NCBI GenBank assembly: GCA_003538525.1
Contig: DPRZ01000036.1
Span: 1 to 6,241 of the forward strand
DNA length: 6,241 nucleotides
Direction: 5' to 3'
Source: Neisseriales bacterium
GTDB taxonomy: Bacteria; Pseudomonadota; Gammaproteobacteria; Burkholderiales; UBA11063
In this document: positions 1 through 6,241 of the stretch, one piece after another
Layout of the letters: each line of letters starts with the position of its first letter
How positions within the stretch are numbered: the first letter of the stretch is position 1
Position numbers and translations under genes: made by a program
The notes under the pieces: generated by a model
Told to the model about the DNA's origin: nothing
Database searches by the model: none
Seen by the model: only the letters and a program-made list of their open reading frames with translations

Positions 1-990
1 TTGTTCTAACTGTAGTAAAACTTGTTGACCTTGAACAATTTTAACTTTATTTTCAGCAATAATCTCATCAGCACCTTTTACATCAGTTGTAAAATCATGC
101 GTTAAAATTAAGCTACCGATGTAAGGAATCTTAACATCAAATAAATTAGAATGAGTTTTTTGATCTGGCCAAGCAAGAACAGACCAACCAACTGGAGCTT
201 TTTCAGTATGCCAAACACCTTCAATCGCCACCAATTTAGACGGTTGTGCATGATAAACATATAAACCAGATTGGTCACCCATGATAATTACAGCAATTGA
301 GGCAAAGAAGCCAAATAACGCTGAAATCTTAAATGAACGACGAGCAAACGGTAAATCTTGTTTTTTTAATAAGTAGAATGCTGAAATACCCATAACAAAT
401 ACCGATGCGGTAACGTAACCAGCACAGGTAGTGTGGAAGAATTTAGCTTGCGCAACTGGACTAAACAATACCGCATAAAAACTCGACATTTCCATCCGCA
501 TCGTAATTGGATTGAAAATAGTACCAACTGGCTCTTGCATCCAACCATTGGCAACTAAAATCCATAACGCCGATAAATTTGATCCAACTGCAACTAAGAT
601 AGTGAAAAGCAAATGTTGCTTTTTAGATACACGATCCCAAGCAAAAAAGAACATCCCAATGAAAGTTGACTCTAAGAAGAAAGCCATTAAGCCTTCAATT
701 GCCAAAGGCACACCGAAAATATCACCCACATAATGCGAATAGTAAGCCCAATTCGTACCAAATTGGAACTCCATCGTAAGACCAGTGGTAACCCCAATTG
801 CGAAATTAATCCCAAAAAGCTTACCCCAGAACTTGGTCATATCTTTATAAATTTGTTTACCAGTAATTACGTAGATCGTTTCCATAATTACCAATAACCA
901 CGTCATACCAAGTGTAAGTGGTACGAAAATAAAATGGTACAGTGCCGTTATCGCGAACTGTAAACGCGATAAGTCAACTAGTGTTTCCAT
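1..990 (-). CDS. cydA: cytochrome bd ubiquinol oxidase subunit I (CydA), 3' end cut by window
   Basis: This is the quinol-oxidising, haem-bearing subunit of the inner-membrane cytochrome bd terminal oxidase, which reduces oxygen to water with quinol electrons and usually serves under low oxygen. Translating the minus strand from the ATG at 990 gives 330 codons without a stop; the gene continues past base 1, and E. coli CydA is about 520 residues. The protein aligns with E. coli CydA from memory with no gaps up to about residue 260: SRLQFA at 8-13, His19 (haem ligand), [13 protein letters not shown] at 77-89, Glu99 and Glu107 (haem/proton-path acids), His186 (haem b558 ligand), and Lys252 and Glu257 of the quinol-binding Q-loop. 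The loop continues to the window edge, as in the long-loop type. The axial Met near 393 lies outside. A GAGGG ribosome site sits 8 bases before the ATG. It follows the cydP-like gene by 18 bases, so the two are probably co-transcribed, and cydB is expected next. Confidence 0.97.
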   Translation of the reverse strand, partial: METLVDLSRLQFAITALYHFIFVPLTLGMTWLLVIMETIYVITGKQIYKDMTKFWGKLFGINFAIGVTTGLTMEFQFGTNWAYYSHYVGDIFGVPLAIEGLMAFFLESTFIGMFFFAWDRVSKKQHLLFTILVAVGSNLSALWILVANGWMQEPVGTIFNPITMRMEMSSFYAVLFSPVAQAKFFHTTCAGYVTASVFVMGISAFYLLKKQDLPFARRSFKISALFGFFASIAVIIMGDQSGLYVYHAQPSKLVAIEGVWHTEKAPVGWSVLAWPDQKTHSNLFDVKIPYIGSLILTHDFTTDVKGADEIIAENKVKIVQGQQVLLQLEQ

Positions 991-1008
991 AGTTTTAACC
1001 CTCAAAAA

Positions 1009-1146
1009 TTAATAAATAATGTGCTCGCCAGCAGCCTTATCATCTAATTGTGGTGGCGTCCGAAAAGATTTATACCACAAACCAGTTAATAAAACAGCTT
1101 TTATCACGAGTAAACAGAAAATTTCTTTCCAATATTGTTTAAACAT
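1009..1146 (-). CDS. cydP: small membrane protein, probable cytochrome oxidase subunit CydP
   Basis: This is a 45-codon open frame from ATG at 1146 to TAA at 1009. The protein starts MFKQYWKEIFCLLVIKAVLL, then has TGLWYKSF and a polar tail with TPPQLDD. It has one predicted membrane span at about residues 9-25, with a lysine in the middle of it (K16), and no signal cleavage site. This layout (short N-terminus, one span holding the I-K-x-x-LL pattern, then W and a short basic segment) is how I remember the CydP family of putative small cytochrome bd subunits, encoded just upstream of cydA in many proteobacteria. An AAAGGA ribosome site lies 7 bases before the ATG, the stop is 18 bases from the cydA start, and a promoter-like sequence lies upstream. 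Translation is therefore very likely. The family name rests on position, size and pattern, not on a search. The likely role is assembly or stability of the oxidase in the inner membrane, which is inference. Confidence 0.75.
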   Translation of the reverse strand: MFKQYWKEIFCLLVIKAVLLTGLWYKSFRTPPQLDDKAAGEHIIY

Positions 1147-1177
1147 TGTAAAATCCTTTCATGATTTCTCTAGCCGT

Positions 1178-1200
1178 GATTTTAGCATAGGCACAAAATC
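1178..1200. repeat. inverted repeat overlapping the cydP -10 element (operator candidate)
   Basis: The 6-base arms GATTTT (1178-1183) and AAAATC (1195-1200) are perfect inverted copies separated by 11 bases. Going two bases further out on each side extends the arms to 8 with one mismatch. The centres of the arms are 17 bases apart, not far from one and a half to two helical turns, and the left arm lies on the -10 hexamer. That is where a dimeric repressor would block polymerase. The arms are short and A/T-rich, so chance is a real alternative, and I cannot assign a regulator. Confidence 0.3.
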
Positions 1201-1207
1201 GCCACAT
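1179..1207 (-). promoter_or_regulatory. probable promoter of the cydP-cydA unit (extended -10)
   Basis: On the minus strand, TGC followed by TAAAAT (bases 1187 down to 1179) makes an extended -10 with 5 of 6 matches to TATAAT. The -35 position at a 17-base spacer (1207-1202, ATGTGG) is poor, with about 2 of 6 matches, as is common with extended -10 elements. The predicted start is near 1172, giving a leader of about 26 bases before the cydP ATG at 1146, with the AAAGGA site inside it. No other good candidate lies in the 112-base gap after ihfA. Oxygen-responsive control is expected for cyd genes in general, but I see no clear FNR or ArcA box. Confidence 0.5.
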
Positions 1208-1229
1208 TAATTTTATGGTTATGCCACAC

Positions 1230-1268
1230 TAAATCACTCAGGTATTTCACCCTATAAATTACTCAGGT
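1230..1268. repeat. imperfect direct repeat across the ihfA stop codon
   Basis: On the plus strand TAAATTACTCAGGT (1255-1268) recurs as TAAATCACTCAGGT (1230-1243), 13 of 14 bases identical, with a period of 25 bases. The first copy contains the last codons and the TAA stop of ihfA; the second lies just downstream of the gene. Similarity fades in the remaining 11 bases of each unit. It looks like an old, decayed short tandem duplication; no function is evident. Confidence 0.5.
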
Positions 1269-1558
1269 TTAAAACCTTTGATTTGCTCTTTTAATAAATT
1301 GCTGGTATGAAATGAAACTACGCGACGCGCATTGATCGGAAATTCTTCTTTAGTTTTAGGATTGCGACCAACTCGTGGACTCTTATCACGCAGCACAAAA
1401 TTACCAAAACCCGAAACCTTTACTTCAGTTCCATCTTCTAAACTCTTACTCATTACGTCAAAAAAATCTTCAACTAAACGGTATGATTCAACGCGAGTTA
1501 ATTCAGAATTATCCATAACCACTTGAATTAAATCATTTTTTGTTACTGTACTTGTCAT
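1259..1558 (-). CDS. ihfA: integration host factor subunit alpha
   Basis: This is the alpha subunit of IHF, the heterodimeric nucleoid protein that bends DNA sharply at specific sites and assists recombination, replication and sigma-54 or other regulated transcription. The 99-residue product has the usual length. After the N-terminal helices (about 5-40) come VKVSGFGNFVLRDK (46-59) and the DNA-arm motif GRNPKT (64-69), whose Pro67 corresponds to the proline that intercalates at the DNA kink. The following FPINARRVVSFH (73-84) matches IHF alpha (E. coli IPITARRVVTF) rather than IHF beta or HU. Lys70 replaces the glycine usual after GRNPKT. The ATG at 1558 has a GAGGA ribosome site 4 bases upstream. 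It follows pheT by 32 bases, the standard proteobacterial position, and probably belongs to the pheST transcript. No convincing terminator follows it. Confidence 0.95.
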   Translation of the reverse strand: MTSTVTKNDLIQVVMDNSELTRVESYRLVEDFFDVMSKSLEDGTEVKVSGFGNFVLRDKSPRVGRNPKTKEEFPINARRVVSFHTSNLLKEQIKGFKPE

Positions 1559-1559
1559 G

Positions 1560-1573
1560 TTTTCCTCGGAAAA
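1560..1573. repeat. short inverted repeat over the ihfA ribosome-binding site
   Basis: TTTTCC and GGAAAA are perfect 6-base arms around a 2-base centre, directly before the ihfA start codon; on the mRNA the 3' arm includes most of the GAGGA ribosome site. A 2-base loop is too tight for a full hairpin, so at most 4-5 pairs would form. It could weakly mask the ribosome site or act as a DNA site, but it may simply be chance in A/T-rich spacer. Confidence 0.25.
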
Positions 1574-1590
1574 ATATTTAAATTTAAAAA

Positions 1591-3966
1591 TTAACGCAGG
1601 CGAGCTGCAAACTTATCACACACTAAAGATTTAATTGAACTTAACCACAAATTAATTTCTTCATCCGCCAAAGTTTTCTCGGCTTGAAAAATAAAGTTAA
1701 ACCCAACGCTTTTTTCCGCCGCGGCTAAATTGCCACCTTGGAAAATATCAAAAACGGCTAAATCAATTAACTCATTAATTTCAAGCTGATTAATTTGTTG
1801 CATAATTGCACCAACTTGCGTTTCTTGAGAAATCACAAACGCCAAATCACGTGATACCTTTTGAAATTTGCTACTTGGTTTTAATTTAAAGGCGCTAGGC
1901 TCAGGTAAATGCTCCAAATTTATTTCAAAAATATATGGTAAATCTATACCATTAATTTCTGCAGCAAATTTAGGATGCAGTTGGCCAATAAAACCAACCT
2001 CACGCTCACCAAGCTTAATCTGTGCACTGCGTCCTGGGTGATAAAGTTGATCATTTGAAACATACTTCACTAAACTTAGCTCACCATAATTAAGCAATAA
2101 TTCTTCAAGCACCAAGCGTAAATCATAAAAATCAACGCACTCTTGACTCGCTGTCCAATTCAAAGCAGAGATTTTACCATAAATTAAACCTGCTAGCTGT
2201 AATGGCTGCTGCTCTGCGGACTCACCATGGAAAACCCGCGCTAACTCAAACAAGCGCGCCCGCTCACAACCACGATTGAGATTATATTGCAAACTCTTAA
2301 TCAAACCAGCTACTAGATTATTGCGTAGAATATTTAAGCCCGCGATTGGATTTTGTAGCTTGATTAATTTAATTTGCTTATCGGCAAACAATTCTGCATA
2401 TTTATCTTCAATAAATGCATAGCTAACTATTTCATTGAATCCATGCCCAACCAGCGTTTGCTTGAAGGTATTAAGTTGAATTTGACGCTCATCCAAAGAA
2501 TTTAGGTTATAGGTTAATTTTGGCATTTTTGCTTCAATCCGATCATACCCATATACACGAATAATTTCTTCGATAATATCTTGTTTAAGCTTTAAATCAA
2601 AGCGGTAGCTTGGTGGCACCACTTCAAAGCCATCATCACCGTCAAGACTTAACTGACAACCTAAATCAGCTAAAATAGTAATAATTTGGTCATGGGCAAT
2701 TTTCTCACCAACAAAATTATCAATTTCAGTAAAATGTAATTTAAGCGCAGCTGGTTTAATTAATTTTTCCTGAGATGAGAAATGCAAATATTCGGCTGGA
2801 GTTCCACCACAAACATCGACCAATAATTGTGCCGCTAAATTAATCGCATCATGCTGAATTTGCGGATCAACCCCACGTTCAAAACGAAACGCCGAATCTG
2901 AACTAACCCCATAACGTTTCGCTTGACCTTGAATCATATCAGGTGCAAAAAAAGCACTCTCCAAAATCAAAGAACAAGTCTCTGATTGTACACCAGAATC
3001 CATGCCACCCATTACCCCAGCTAAAGCCAGAGGATTATTTTTTGCATCACAGATTACTAACGTATTTTCAGCTAAATTGGCGGTTTTGCCATCTAAAAGT
3101 TTTAATTGCTCAGCTTGACTTGCCATGCGTACATGAATACCAACTTTAACGGCAGCAAAATCAAAAGCATGCATCGGCTGCCCTAGTTGTAACATCACAT
3201 AATTGGTAATATCCACCACTGGAGAAATCGAACGAATACCACTACGTTCCAGCAGTTTAATTAACCAACTGGGACTACTTCCAGTATTATTAACATTATG
3301 CACAATTAGACCAACGTAATGTAGACACTCTTGTGGCGCTGCAACCTGCAGGCTAAGTTGTGAACTAATTTGCTGCAGGTAATTGAGCGTATCAGCAGCA
3401 GACTTAAGTTTAAATCCAGTTAAAGCACTAATTTCACGTGCTAAACCAGTGTAAGATAAGCAATCACCCCGATTTGGCGTAATTTTAAATTCAATCACAC
3501 GATCATTTAAATCTAAATACTCACGCACATCCACACCAATTGGAGCATCTTCTGGTAAAAGAAGTAAGCCATCGACATCGCTTGGACAGCCAATTTCATT
3601 ACCACTACATAACATGCCATAAGAAACGATGCCACGCATTTTACGTTCGGTAATTTTAAAATTCTCTGGTAAAACTGCACCAACTTGCGCACAAGGAACT
3701 TTAACCCCAACACCGACATTGCTAGCACCACAAATAATTTGCAACGGCTCAGGCAAACCGACATCAACTTTGCATAACGATAATTTATCTGCATCAGGAT
3801 GTTTAACGCATTCAGTAACTAAACCAACTACAATACCACTAAATTCTGGCGCTACAGGTTGATCTTCTTCAACTTCCAACCCAGCCATCGTCAAGCGCTC
3901 TAATACTAAATTTTTATCCAAAGCGTCACTAAAGAAACTTTGTAAATGATTCCATGAAATTTTCAT
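1591..3966 (-). CDS. pheT: phenylalanyl-tRNA synthetase beta subunit
   Basis: This is the large subunit of the cytoplasmic alpha2-beta2 enzyme that charges tRNA-Phe; beta binds the tRNA and edits mischarged Tyr-tRNA. The 791 residues compare with 795 in E. coli. In order: the N-terminal segment with TMAGLEVE (26-33); an EMAPII/OB-type tRNA-binding domain at about 40-150 with HPDADKL (56-62) and GMLCS (117-121); the B3/B4 editing domain at about 210-390 with VVDITNYV (250-257), GQPMHAFD (262-269) and FRFERGVDP (360-368); the B5 domain at about 405-475 with RFD (455-457) and DIIEEI (463-468), matching the magnesium-binding acids of E. coli B5; a catalytic-like core at about 490-690 with HPGRSAQI (643-650); and the FDX-ACB tRNA-binding domain from about 697 to the end. 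The ATG at 3966 is one base after the pheS stop, and its AAGGG ribosome site lies inside the last pheS codons, which suggests coupled translation. At the editing site Ser356 and Ser358 stand where E. coli has Thr354 and Ala356. The gene is intact. Confidence 0.98.
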   Translation of the reverse strand: MKISWNHLQSFFSDALDKNLVLERLTMAGLEVEEDQPVAPEFSGIVVGLVTECVKHPDADKLSLCKVDVGLPEPLQIICGASNVGVGVKVPCAQVGAVLPENFKITERKMRGIVSYGMLCSGNEIGCPSDVDGLLLLPEDAPIGVDVREYLDLNDRVIEFKITPNRGDCLSYTGLAREISALTGFKLKSAADTLNYLQQISSQLSLQVAAPQECLHYVGLIVHNVNNTGSSPSWLIKLLERSGIRSISPVVDITNYVMLQLGQPMHAFDFAAVKVGIHVRMASQAEQLKLLDGKTANLAENTLVICDAKNNPLALAGVMGGMDSGVQSETCSLILESAFFAPDMIQGQAKRYGVSSDSAFRFERGVDPQIQHDAINLAAQLLVDVCGGTPAEYLHFSSQEKLIKPAALKLHFTEIDNFVGEKIAHDQIITILADLGCQLSLDGDDGFEVVPPSYRFDLKLKQDIIEEIIRVYGYDRIEAKMPKLTYNLNSLDERQIQLNTFKQTLVGHGFNEIVSYAFIEDKYAELFADKQIKLIKLQNPIAGLNILRNNLVAGLIKSLQYNLNRGCERARLFELARVFHGESAEQQPLQLAGLIYGKISALNWTASQECVDFYDLRLVLEELLLNYGELSLVKYVSNDQLYHPGRSAQIKLGEREVGFIGQLHPKFAAEINGIDLPYIFEINLEHLPEPSAFKLKPSSKFQKVSRDLAFVISQETQVGAIMQQINQLEINELIDLAVFDIFQGGNLAAAEKSVGFNFIFQAEKTLADEEINLWLSSIKSLVCDKFAARLR

Positions 3967-3967
3967 C

Positions 3968-4963
3968 TTATAAACCCTTAAATTGCGTCAAGAAATCTAA
4001 ATCATTTTCAAACATCAAACGTAAATCGGTAATACCATATTTAAGCATCGCTAAACGATCAATCCCAAAACCAAAGGCAAAACCAGTATATTCATTACTG
4101 GAAATATTCATATAATTAAGCACCTTAGGATGTACCATACCGCAACCGCCAACCTCTAACCACTTACCAGTCTTACTAAAGAAAATATCAATTTCAGCCG
4201 AAGGTTCTGTAAATGGGAAAAAAGAAGCTCTGAACCGCACTTGTAAGCTATCATCTTCAAAAAATTTACGCATAAATTCAATAATAATCGCTTTTAAATT
4301 AGCAAAGCTAATTCCATTTTCAATCCACAATAACTCCATTTGGTGAAACATTGGTGAATGCGTCGCGTCCATATCCACCCGATAAACTCGCCCTGGAGCG
4401 ACAATTTTAATCGGTGGCGTACGCGTTTCTGCATAGCGTACTTGAATTGGCGAAGTGTGCGTACGTAAAACATTACCTGCTTCGGTATAAAAAGTATCTT
4501 GCATCGCGCGTGCAGGATGATTATCGGGAATATTCAAAGCTTTAAAATTATAATAATCATTTTCAATCTCTGGACCATCAGCAACTGCAAACCCGAGTTG
4601 TGCAAAAATTTTCACAACCCGATTAAGCGCCAACGTAACAGGGTGCAAACTACCAGTACCACAGCCACGACCAGGTAAACTAACATCAATGCTTTCATTA
4701 GCTAATTTATTATTTAATTCCTGCGCTAAAATCGCATCCCGTTGCACAACTAAAGCGGTCTCAAACTCGGTTTTAACCTGATTAACTTGTGCCCCAAAAG
4801 CCTTGCGCTCTTCATGAGCTAAATCTTTTAATTTCTGCATAAATGCAGTAATTAAGCCCTGTTTTCCAACATAGCGCGACTTAAGTTGCTCTAGATCATG
4901 AATTGAAGCAATTAACTTCATTTCATTCAGTGCAACGCTTAAAACTTGGGAAAGTTGTTCCAT
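3968..4963 (-). CDS. pheS: phenylalanyl-tRNA synthetase alpha subunit
   Basis: This is the catalytic subunit of phenylalanyl-tRNA synthetase, a class II enzyme that activates phenylalanine with ATP and transfers it to tRNA-Phe. From the ATG at 4963 the protein is 331 residues (E. coli 327). A coiled-coil tRNA-contacting N-terminus covers about 1-85; the catalytic core follows with LHPVT (106-110), [11 protein letters not shown] (149-159), GRVYR (191-195), HSPMFHQME (202-210, motif 2), [16 protein letters not shown] (244-259), GCGMVHP (273-279) and [13 protein letters not shown] (294-306, motif 3). Ala296 matches E. coli Ala294, which sets the size of the amino-acid pocket. The frame is open back to a TTG at 4978, but that codon has no ribosome site, and the ATG matches the E. 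coli N-terminus; a weak GAAAGAA lies about 8 bases before it. It lies 30 bases after the LOG gene and one base before pheT. I see no pheM-type leader peptide. Confidence 0.98.
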   Translation of the reverse strand: MEQLSQVLSVALNEMKLIASIHDLEQLKSRYVGKQGLITAFMQKLKDLAHEERKAFGAQVNQVKTEFETALVVQRDAILAQELNNKLANESIDVSLPGRGCGTGSLHPVTLALNRVVKIFAQLGFAVADGPEIENDYYNFKALNIPDNHPARAMQDTFYTEAGNVLRTHTSPIQVRYAETRTPPIKIVAPGRVYRVDMDATHSPMFHQMELLWIENGISFANLKAIIIEFMRKFFEDDSLQVRFRASFFPFTEPSAEIDIFFSKTGKWLEVGGCGMVHPKVLNYMNISSNEYTGFAFGFGIDRLAMLKYGITDLRLMFENDLDFLTQFKGL

Positions 4964-4993
4964 CTCTAATTCTTTCAAATTTATATTAATATT

Positions 4994-5677
4994 CTACAAA
5001 TCAAGTTGAGTTTTATGCTGCTTGATTATCTCTAACGCATCTTGATAATGCGGCACCAGGTATGGTATCAGTAAATCTCCGCTATGAATCAGCTGCATAT
5101 CTTCATTTAACATCTCGGACTCAAACCATTTAATTAAGCCTGGCCACATCGCTCCAACCAAGATCAATTTACGATTTGAAATTTGCTTCACTTGCATTAA
5201 TTGCAAAACCGTTAGAATTTCTAATACCGTACCAATTCCACCATAAAACGCAACGAAGCAATCAGTTATCGCGGTAAAATGTTGTAAGCGGGTAAAAAAT
5301 GTTTTATGTGGAAAGCATTCATCGAGATATGGATTATTTTTTTGCTCAAACGGCAACTCTATATTAATCCCAACAGATTTGACCGGTGAATCGGTTAATT
5401 TACCCGCCATTGCCCCACGATTAGCCGCCTCCATTATGCCAGGACCACCACCACTTATCACATTACATTCTAAACGCGCCAGACTCTTGGTAAATTCCAC
5501 GACCTCTTGATACTCAGTTGAATCCTCCCGAATGCGTGCTGAGCCAAAAACCGTAACACTATAATTTTCATATGGTGGATAAAAGTCCACTAAATCATCA
5601 GTTAAATCCCAAACTTTTTCCAACGAATGCACTACACGTTGCTGTAACGCCTTATCATGAATTGAAATCTTATCCAT
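4994..5677 (-). CDS. LOG family protein (possible nucleoside 5'-monophosphate phosphoribohydrolase)
   Basis: This is a Rossmann-type member of the LOG/TIGR00730 family, whose studied members cut the N-glycosidic bond of nucleoside 5'-monophosphates (cytokinin activation in plants, purine/pyrimidine nucleotide turnover in bacteria). From the ATG at 5677 it has 227 residues: a helical N-terminus (1-38), the first Rossmann strand VTVFGSARI (41-49), the phosphate-binding stretch SGGGPGIMEAANRGA (75-89), NIELPFEQ (105-112), Arg130 in FFTRLQHF, and GGIGTVLE (146-153) with Glu153. Arg130 and Glu153 match the catalytic pair of LOG enzymes. The family signature PGGxGTxxE has Tyr145 instead of proline here. 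A GTG at 5686 is in frame but has no ribosome site and almost touches the terminator's U-tract; the ATG has GGAG only 3 bases upstream, which is tight, so the start is not certain. Its place between rplT and pheS is unusual in my memory of this operon. The substrate is unknown, and no functional tie to Phe-tRNA synthesis is evident. Confidence 0.88.
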   Translation of the reverse strand: MDKISIHDKALQQRVVHSLEKVWDLTDDLVDFYPPYENYSVTVFGSARIREDSTEYQEVVEFTKSLARLECNVISGGGPGIMEAANRGAMAGKLTDSPVKSVGINIELPFEQKNNPYLDECFPHKTFFTRLQHFTAITDCFVAFYGGIGTVLEILTVLQLMQVKQISNRKLILVGAMWPGLIKWFESEMLNEDMQLIHSGDLLIPYLVPHYQDALEIIKQHKTQLDL

Positions 5678-5688
5678 AAACTCCACGC

Positions 5689-5720
5689 AAAAAAAATGAG
5701 GACTATTATCTAGCCCCCAT
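5689..5720 (-). terminator. intrinsic terminator after rplT
   Basis: On the minus strand, ATGGGGGCTA (5720-5711) pairs with TAGTCCTCAT (5705-5696) as an uninterrupted 10-base stem with two G-U pairs, closed by a GATAA loop (5710-5706) and followed at once by eight T residues (the last stem pair shares the run's border). It is a textbook Rho-independent terminator, 22 bases after the rplT stop. It should end or reduce transcripts coming from the ribosomal-protein genes before they reach the LOG-pheST-ihfA cluster. It may act as an attenuator, but no leader peptide rich in Phe codons lies before it. Confidence 0.85.
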
Positions 5721-5721
5721 T

Positions 5722-5751
5722 ATTATAAAGCAATTGGCTTTATTACGCTAA
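5722..5751 (-). promoter_or_regulatory. possible promoter for the LOG-pheST-ihfA cluster
   Basis: A perfect TATAAT lies on the minus strand at 5727-5722, just after the rplT stop codon. The best -35 partner is TTAGCG at 5751-5746 with an 18-base spacer, about 3 of 6 matches, and lies in the last rplT codons. The predicted start, around 5714-5716, falls inside the 5' arm of the terminator, so such a transcript would lack half the hairpin stem. The pheST genes need expression beyond the terminator, which makes a promoter here plausible, but the -35 is weak and an A/T-rich match may be chance. Confidence 0.4.
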
Positions 5752-6099
5752 TTTGCTTTTAGCAATTTCAACAAATTTAGCAAAAGCTAATTTGTCAGTA
5801 ATTGCCAAATCAGACAATACTTTACGATCGACAGCAACTTCAGCTTTCAATAGACCGTTAATGAAACGGCTATAGGTTAAACCTAATTCACGGCAACCAG
5901 CATTAATCCGCGCAATCCATAGACTGCGGAATTGACGTTTTCTTTGACGACGATCACGGTAAGCATACTGACCGGCTTTCATCACCGCTTCTTTAGCAAC
6001 ACGGAATACGTTGTTGCGACGACCGCGATAGCCCTTAGCTAAAGCGATTATTTTTTTGTGACGTGCACGCGCTACGACACCACGTTTTACTCTAGGCAT
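5743..6099 (-). CDS. rplT: 50S ribosomal protein L20
   Basis: L20 binds 23S rRNA early and is needed for 50S subunit assembly; in E. coli it also represses its own operon by binding the mRNA leader. The 118-residue product has the normal length and the canonical highly basic N-terminal tail: [16 protein letters not shown] (1-16), then [19 protein letters not shown] (21-39), [14 protein letters not shown] (45-58), [20 protein letters not shown] (60-79) and the globular C-terminus. The ATG at 6099 is preceded by a GGAG ribosome site 7 bases upstream, and the gap to the rpmI stop is 16 bases, so the two are co-transcribed and L35/L20 synthesis is probably coordinated. An intrinsic terminator follows. 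The gene is complete and ordinary. Confidence 0.98.
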   Translation of the reverse strand: MPRVKRGVVARARHKKIIALAKGYRGRRNNVFRVAKEAVMKAGQYAYRDRRQRKRQFRSLWIARINAGCRELGLTYSRFINGLLKAEVAVDRKVLSDLAITDKLAFAKFVEIAKSKLA

Positions 6100-6115
6100 T
6101 CTTTAACTCCCTAAT

Positions 6116-6241
6116 TTATGCGTAAGGCAACATGCTACGTACATGACCCATATCGCTAGGGTGAACTTGTACTGTACCACGTAATTGACGTTTGTTTTTA
6201 GTTGTTTTCTTAGTCAATATATGACGTTTGAATGCTTTAGA
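6116..6241 (-). CDS. rpmI: 50S ribosomal protein L35, 5' end cut by window
   Basis: This is the C-terminal 41 codons of L35, a small basic protein of the large ribosomal subunit. The visible product reads [20 protein letters not shown], then [20 protein letters not shown] and a final alanine before TAA at 6118-6116. The RHILTKK core and the LPYA end match E. coli L35 (about 65 residues), so about 24 N-terminal residues lie beyond the window. The order rpmI-rplT is the usual one, and infC is expected just outside the window upstream. Confidence 0.95.
   Translation of the reverse strand, partial: SKAFKRHILTKKTTKNKRQLRGTVQVHPSDMGHVRSMLPYA

Noticed and set aside
512..733. 73-codon plus-strand open frame
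   Set aside because: It is antisense to the well-conserved cydA transmembrane region; the composition is what reversed hydrophobic codons give.
1147..1258. Terminator after ihfA
   Set aside because: Only 3-5 base A/T-rich stems without a following T-run; termination here, if any, would have to be Rho-dependent.
2943..3149. 68-codon plus-strand open frame
   Set aside because: It lies wholly inside pheT on the opposite strand, has no family resemblance and no ribosome site; it is a shadow of the real gene.
3513..3794. 93-codon minus-strand open frame inside pheT
   Set aside because: It is in another frame of the conserved PheT tRNA-binding domain; PheT is intact across this stretch, so it is a frame shadow.
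4978..4978. TTG start giving a PheS longer by 5 residues
   Set aside because: It has no ribosome site before it, and the ATG at 4963 aligns with the E. coli PheS N-terminus.
4964..4993. Perfect palindrome ATATTAATAT and TATAAA between the LOG gene and pheS, as a promoter
   Set aside because: No usable -35 at 16-18 bases; the short A/T-only palindrome is expected by chance in such a spacer.
5687..5742. A pheM-like leader peptide for attenuation of pheST
   Set aside because: The only ATG frame before the terminator gives 4 codons (MGAR) with no Phe codons, so classical Phe attenuation is not supported.
1..6241. CRISPR arrays, tRNA/rRNA genes, insertion sequences, prophage or defence genes
   Set aside because: No regularly spaced repeats, no structured RNA pattern and no transposase or phage-like frames were seen; nearly all sequence is explained by conserved housekeeping genes.

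Overview
The window is an AT-rich piece of a Gram-negative chromosome, and every gene I can support lies on the minus strand. Read in the direction of transcription (high to low coordinates), the order is rpmI (partial), rplT, a LOG-family gene, pheS, pheT, ihfA, a small cydP-like gene and cydA (partial). The rpmI-rplT-pheS-pheT-ihfA order is a classic proteobacterial arrangement. With E. coli-like long-loop CydA, a CydP-type small protein ahead of it and an IHF alpha subunit, it points to a beta- or gammaproteobacterium. A low-GC relative of the Neisseriales would fit, but that is a guess from general resemblance and I could not search a database.

Region 1 (5689-6241) is the end of a translation operon: the C-terminal 41 residues of ribosomal protein L35, complete L20, then a strong intrinsic terminator. 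Region 2 (1259-5677) is a tight cluster: a LOG-like nucleotide hydrolase (the unexpected member), both subunits of phenylalanyl-tRNA synthetase separated by a single base, and IHF alpha. A perfect TATAAT sits just before the terminator, so this cluster could have its own promoter. Region 3 (1-1207) is a separate respiratory unit: a probable extended -10 promoter overlapped by an inverted repeat, a 45-codon gene that resembles cydP, and the first 330 codons of cydA, the haem-carrying subunit of cytochrome bd quinol oxidase.

The window is almost fully coding, with no gap above about 115 bases, no mobile element, no CRISPR array, and no RNA gene that I can see. I do not see a new biological system. 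The most interesting points are the small cydP-like gene, the LOG gene lying between rplT and pheS with a changed signature motif, and the promoter/terminator overlap ahead of it.
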